NCBI RefSeq assembly: GCF_002872475.1 | Contig: NZ_CP025682.1 | Coordinates: 2,480,001 to 2,544,000 of the forward strand | From: Pseudazoarcus pumilus | GTDB lineage: Bacteria > Pseudomonadota > Gammaproteobacteria > Burkholderiales > Rhodocyclaceae | Reading direction: 5' to 3' | Length of the DNA: 64,000 nt | Shown: positions 61,076 through 64,000 of the stretch, piece after piece | Layout: the number at the start of each line of letters is the position of its first letter | How positions within the stretch are numbered: position 1 is the first letter of the stretch | Program-made: the position numbers and the translations under genes | Notes under the pieces: model-generated | The model's input: the letters and a program-made list of their open reading frames with translations, nothing else | Told to the model about the DNA's origin: nothing | The model's database searches: none

Positions 61076-61737
61076 GCCGCGAGCACGCGCTGCAGGAAGC
61101 GCTCGATGTCGCGAATCTCGTTGAGCGTCACGGTGTGTACCATGGAGTAGGCATGCCACTCGACGGGGTAGCCGAGCGCCGCCAGCGCGTCGCGCGAGAG
61201 CTCGCCGCGGGCGAACGGAATCACCGGGTCGGCGGTGCCATGCGCGAGGAACACAGGCACGTCGGCGTTGGCGTCGCTGCGCTCGGCGGCAAGCCTGTCG
61301 GCCAGCGGCAGATAGCCCGACAGGCCGACCAGACCGGCCAGACGCTGACCGAAGCGCAGCCCGGTCATCAGCGTCATCGCGCAACCTTGCGAGAAGCCCA
61401 TCAGCACGATGCGCGAGGCCGGCACGCCCCGCGCGATCTCGTGCTCGACCAGTTCGGCGATGGCTGCCTGCGATTCGCGCAACCCGGCTTCGTCCTCGTT
61501 CTGGCCGCGCTCGAAGCTGAGCACGTCGAACCAGGCGCGCATCGGATAGCCGCCGTTGATCGTCACCGGGCGCACCGGCGCATGCGGGAAAACGTAGCGC
61601 ACCGCGCCGGCTGCGGACAGGTCGATCTCGTCGCAGATCGGAACGAAATCGCTGCCGTCCGCACCCAGGCCATGCATCACGATGATGGCCGCGCCGGGGT
61701 CGGCGCCGGTTTCGCGTTCGATGGTTTCAAGCGTCAT
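61072..61737 (-). CDS. Carboxylesterase/phospholipase family alpha/beta hydrolase
   Basis: The 221-aa hydrolase has IVMHGLGADGSDF (oxyanion loop), the nucleophile elbow LMGFSQGCAM, the acid GTADPVIPF and the His in YSMVHTVTLNEI. It belongs to the Abhydrolase_2 (YpfH/EstB/acyl-protein thioesterase-like) family. In many relatives the His is preceded by Gly (GH), and here it is VH. It acts on small esters in vitro, and the physiological substrate is unknown. It is coupled to the methyltransferase by a 4-bp overlap. Confidence 0.9.
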   Translation of the reverse strand: MTLETIERETGADPGAAIIVMHGLGADGSDFVPICDEIDLSAAGAVRYVFPHAPVRPVTINGGYPMRAWFDVLSFERGQNEDEAGLRESQAAIAELVEHEIARGVPASRIVLMGFSQGCAMTLMTGLRFGQRLAGLVGLSGYLPLADRLAAERSDANADVPVFLAHGTADPVIPFARGELSRDALAALGYPVEWHAYSMVHTVTLNEIRDIERFLQRVLAA

Positions 61738-61920
61738 GTCGGGAACCTCGGGAATCGGAAAGGGCGCGATCGCCGCGGCGTGCGATGCGCGAACACGGGC
61801 CGCCATCATCCCCGCTTGCGCGGGCGTGTGCAACGCGTCACGCGTGGCACTTGATCCAGATCATCACAGCTGCCTGCAACGAACACGCAGCGACGCGGAA
61901 CACGCTAAGCTCGTCATGTC

Positions 61921-63489
61921 ATGCCCGACTCCCAGCCCTCTCCCGCTGCCGGCCCGCAACTGCGCCGGGCGACCTCGCGCCGCACCGCGATGCTGCTCGC
62001 CGCCGCGCTGATCATGCTGTTGTGCGTGTCGCTGATCGCGCTCGACATCCGTCATACCAGCGAGGCGCGCGAGCTTCGCCTGAGCCAGGCCGAGAAGGTG
62101 CTGGGCAACTTCACGCGCTCGCTCGCGCAGCACGCCGAGGACAAGATCAAGGAGGCCGACACCTATCTGGCGCAACTGGTCGAGCGCCTGGAGGCGGAAG
62201 GCATGGGTGACGCGCACGCCGCACGCCTGCACCCGCTGCTGATGGACAGCGTACGCGACATGCCGCAACTGCACGGCCTGTTCGTCTACGACGAGACCGG
62301 GCGCTGGATCGTCAATTCGCAGCCGGTGCTGCTCACGCAGTACAACAACTCCGACCGCGACTACTTCATCCAACACCGCGACGATCCTTCCAGGCGGGTA
62401 TTCATCGGCCCGCCGATCCGCAGCCGCTCCACCGGCGACTGGATCATCACCGTGTCGCGGCGCGTCGACCAGCCCGACGGGCGCTTCGGCGGCGTGGCGC
62501 TGGCGACCATGGCGATGGCCCATTTCAACGAGTACTACAAGGGCTACGATATCGGCGCGAGCGGCACGATCTCGCTGCTGCTCACCAACGGCACGCTGCT
62601 CGCGCGCCACCCCTTCGTCGAGGACGCGATGGGGGCCTCGCTCGCCGAGCAGGCACTCTACCGTGACCACGTACTCGTCGCCGAGCGCGGCGTGCTGCGC
62701 GAAGCGGGCGAGTACGGCGAACGACTCGTCGCCTTCCGCCACCTCAAGCGCTATCCGCTCGCGGTGGTCGTCACGCAGTCGCGCGAGGAGGTGCTCGCCG
62801 GCTGGATCGGCGAGGCGCGCCGCGGTACGCTGGGCGTGGTCCTGCTGTCGATCAGCCTGGCCGGCGCGGGCCTGTTCGTGCTGCGCCTGATGGCGCAACG
62901 CCTGCGCGCCGAGGACGAATTGCGCGACGCGCGCGATGCGCTGCGCGAGGCCAATGTGCGACTGCAGCGTCTGGCCGCCGAGGACGGGCTGACCGGGCTG
63001 GCCAACCGACGCGCCTTCGACGAGCGTCTGGCTGCCGAGATTGCCCGGGCGCGGCGCGAACGTACGCCGCTGTCGTTGCTGCTCGTCGACGTCGACCACT
63101 TCAAGCCCTACAACGATCTATACGGCCATCTCGAGGGCGACGACTGTCTGCGCGAGGTGGCCGCGCTGATCCGACAGGTCGCCACCCATCGCGGTGGCGA
63201 TTTCGCGGCGCGCTACGGCGGCGAGGAGTTCGCGGTGCTGCTCTCCGGCACGGCCGAAGACGGCGCGGCGCGCGTCGGCGAGCGCCTGCGCGCGGCCATC
63301 GCCGACGCGGGCATCGAGCATGCGGGCAGCCCGTGCGGCTACCTGACCTTGAGCGTCGGCGCGGCCGCATTGTGCATCGACATGCCCGGCGACGCCCAGG
63401 ACCTGATGCGCCGTGCCGACCGGGCCCTGTATCAGGCCAAACATGACGGACGCGACCGCGTCGTCGTCGATGTCGCCTCGCCGGGCTGA
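61921..63489 (+). CDS. Membrane diguanylate cyclase with periplasmic Cache sensor
   Basis: The 522-aa protein has a membrane helix at about 23-43 and a periplasmic dCache-type domain (with FVYDETGRWIVNS and NNSDRDYFIQHRDD). A second helix at about 301-325, a short coiled coil and a C-terminal GGDEF domain follow. The active site is GGEEF (RYGGEEFAVLL), with metal residues in VDVDHFKPYNDLYGH. An inhibitory RxxD site (RGGD) lies five residues before it. It should make c-di-GMP in response to an external ligand. It is divergent from the esterase. Confidence 0.94.
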   Translation: MPDSQPSPAAGPQLRRATSRRTAMLLAAALIMLLCVSLIALDIRHTSEARELRLSQAEKVLGNFTRSLAQHAEDKIKEADTYLAQLVERLEAEGMGDAHAARLHPLLMDSVRDMPQLHGLFVYDETGRWIVNSQPVLLTQYNNSDRDYFIQHRDDPSRRVFIGPPIRSRSTGDWIITVSRRVDQPDGRFGGVALATMAMAHFNEYYKGYDIGASGTISLLLTNGTLLARHPFVEDAMGASLAEQALYRDHVLVAERGVLREAGEYGERLVAFRHLKRYPLAVVVTQSREEVLAGWIGEARRGTLGVVLLSISLAGAGLFVLRLMAQRLRAEDELRDARDALREANVRLQRLAAEDGLTGLANRRAFDERLAAEIARARRERTPLSLLLVDVDHFKPYNDLYGHLEGDDCLREVAALIRQVATHRGGDFAARYGGEEFAVLLSGTAEDGAARVGERLRAAIADAGIEHAGSPCGYLTLSVGAAALCIDMPGDAQDLMRRADRALYQAKHDGRDRVVVDVASPG

Positions 63490-63598
63490 CGCGCATCGGC
63501 GCGCGCGCGATAATCAGGTTTTCACCATGGTCGTGGCGCAGTACGCACCACAGCCGAGACCGCATCCGACACGCGCCGGCGCACCTGCGCGACAACCG

Positions 63599-64000
63599 AT
63601 GAAACCACCCCGTCGCATCGCCCACCTCGACATGGACGCCTTCTATGCGTCGGTCGAACTGCTGCGCTACCCGCAGCTGCGCGGCCGCGCGGTCGTCGTC
63701 GGCGGACGCCGCGCGCAGGCACCGCAACGCCTGCCCGACGGTTCACTGCGCTTCGCGCGTCTGGCCGACTACGTCGGACGTGGCGTGGTCACGACTTCGA
63801 CCTACGAGGCACGCGCGCTCGGCGTGTTCTCGGCGATGGGCATGATGAAGGCCGCAAGGCTCGCGCCCGACGCCGTGCTGCTGCCGGCCGACTTCGACGC
63901 CTACCGCCACTACTCGCGGATGTTCAAGGCGGCCGTGGCGACCATCGCACCGAGCATCGAGAACCGCGGCATCGACGAGATCTACATCGACCTGACAAAC
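63599..64000 (+). CDS. Y-family DNA polymerase (DinB/Pol IV-like), 5' part only
   Basis: The window ends inside this gene, with 134 codons visible. The catalytic palm motif AHLDMDAFYASVELL is near the N-terminus and the second acidic motif is RGIDEIYIDLT, as in translesion polymerases. Between VVVGG and VVTTSTYEARALGVFSAM there is an insert of about 20 residues (with QRLPDGSLRFARLADYVG) that E. coli DinB lacks. No LexA-type palindrome was recognised in the 109-bp gap upstream. Confidence 0.88.
   Translation, partial: MKPPRRIAHLDMDAFYASVELLRYPQLRGRAVVVGGRRAQAPQRLPDGSLRFARLADYVGRGVVTTSTYEARALGVFSAMGMMKAARLAPDAVLLPADFDAYRHYSRMFKAAVATIAPSIENRGIDEIYIDLTN

Overview
This is a compact, GC-rich chromosomal window from a Gram-negative bacterium, most likely a betaproteobacterium of the Rhodocyclales type (Thauera/Azoarcus/Zoogloea-like). 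That placement rests on gene order and protein character recalled from memory, not on a search. The Gram-negative envelope is shown by lpxC, waaA, tolC, several lipoproteins and the LPS-type sugar genes. Almost everything is core chromosome. I see no prophage, CRISPR array, tRNA, or recognisable defence system.

Layout. 1-6.2 kb: the end of an amidase gene, then ribF-ileS-lspA-fkpB-ispH on the plus strand, closed by a perfect 20-bp bidirectional terminator. 6.2-12 kb: a lone minus-strand Rieske oxygenase, then xseB-ispA-dxs (isoprenoid precursors), folE2, and a SYLF-domain protein. 12.1-13.5 kb: palindromic repeats and an IS110-family insertion sequence. 13.5-20.7 kb: argJ, secA, a DciA-like gene, a small membrane protein, lpxC and ftsZ. 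20.8-36.3 kb: the minus-strand division and cell wall (dcw) cluster, mraZ-rsmH-ftsL-ftsI-murE-murF-mraY-murD-ftsW-murG-murC-ddl-ftsQ-ftsA. Most junctions overlap by 4 bp. It is driven by a recognisable promoter with four MraZ boxes, and no murB lies between murC and ddl. 36.5-37.15 kb: rnpB, the RNase P RNA, much longer than usual. 37.2-54.8 kb: pyrC, rsmI/yraN/SIS/BON genes, mpl, a TlpA-like thioredoxin, aroQ-accB-accC-prmA, a sugar kinase, olsB-olsA (ornithine lipids), apaH, a UDP-sugar epimerase and waaA. 54.8-56.3 kb: a second IS110-family element, of the IS1111 type, lying inside a palindromic repeat. 56.3-64 kb: tolC, a rhodanese, two c-di-GMP enzymes of opposite predicted activity, a methyltransferase, an esterase and the start of a Y-family polymerase gene.

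The genes form a coherent envelope-building set. ispH/dxs/ispA supply isoprenoids for the lipid carrier. The mur and fts genes build and divide the wall, and mpl recycles it. lpxC, waaA and the sugar genes make LPS. accBC, olsAB and lspA serve lipids and lipoproteins, and secA exports proteins.

The least ordinary features are: the RNase P RNA gene, whose P9 and P12 regions appear hugely expanded; the IS1111-type element placed inside a repeat whose first bases form the stop codons of neighbouring genes; and the long noncoding flanks of both IS110-family elements, which are candidate guide (bridge/seek) RNA loci.
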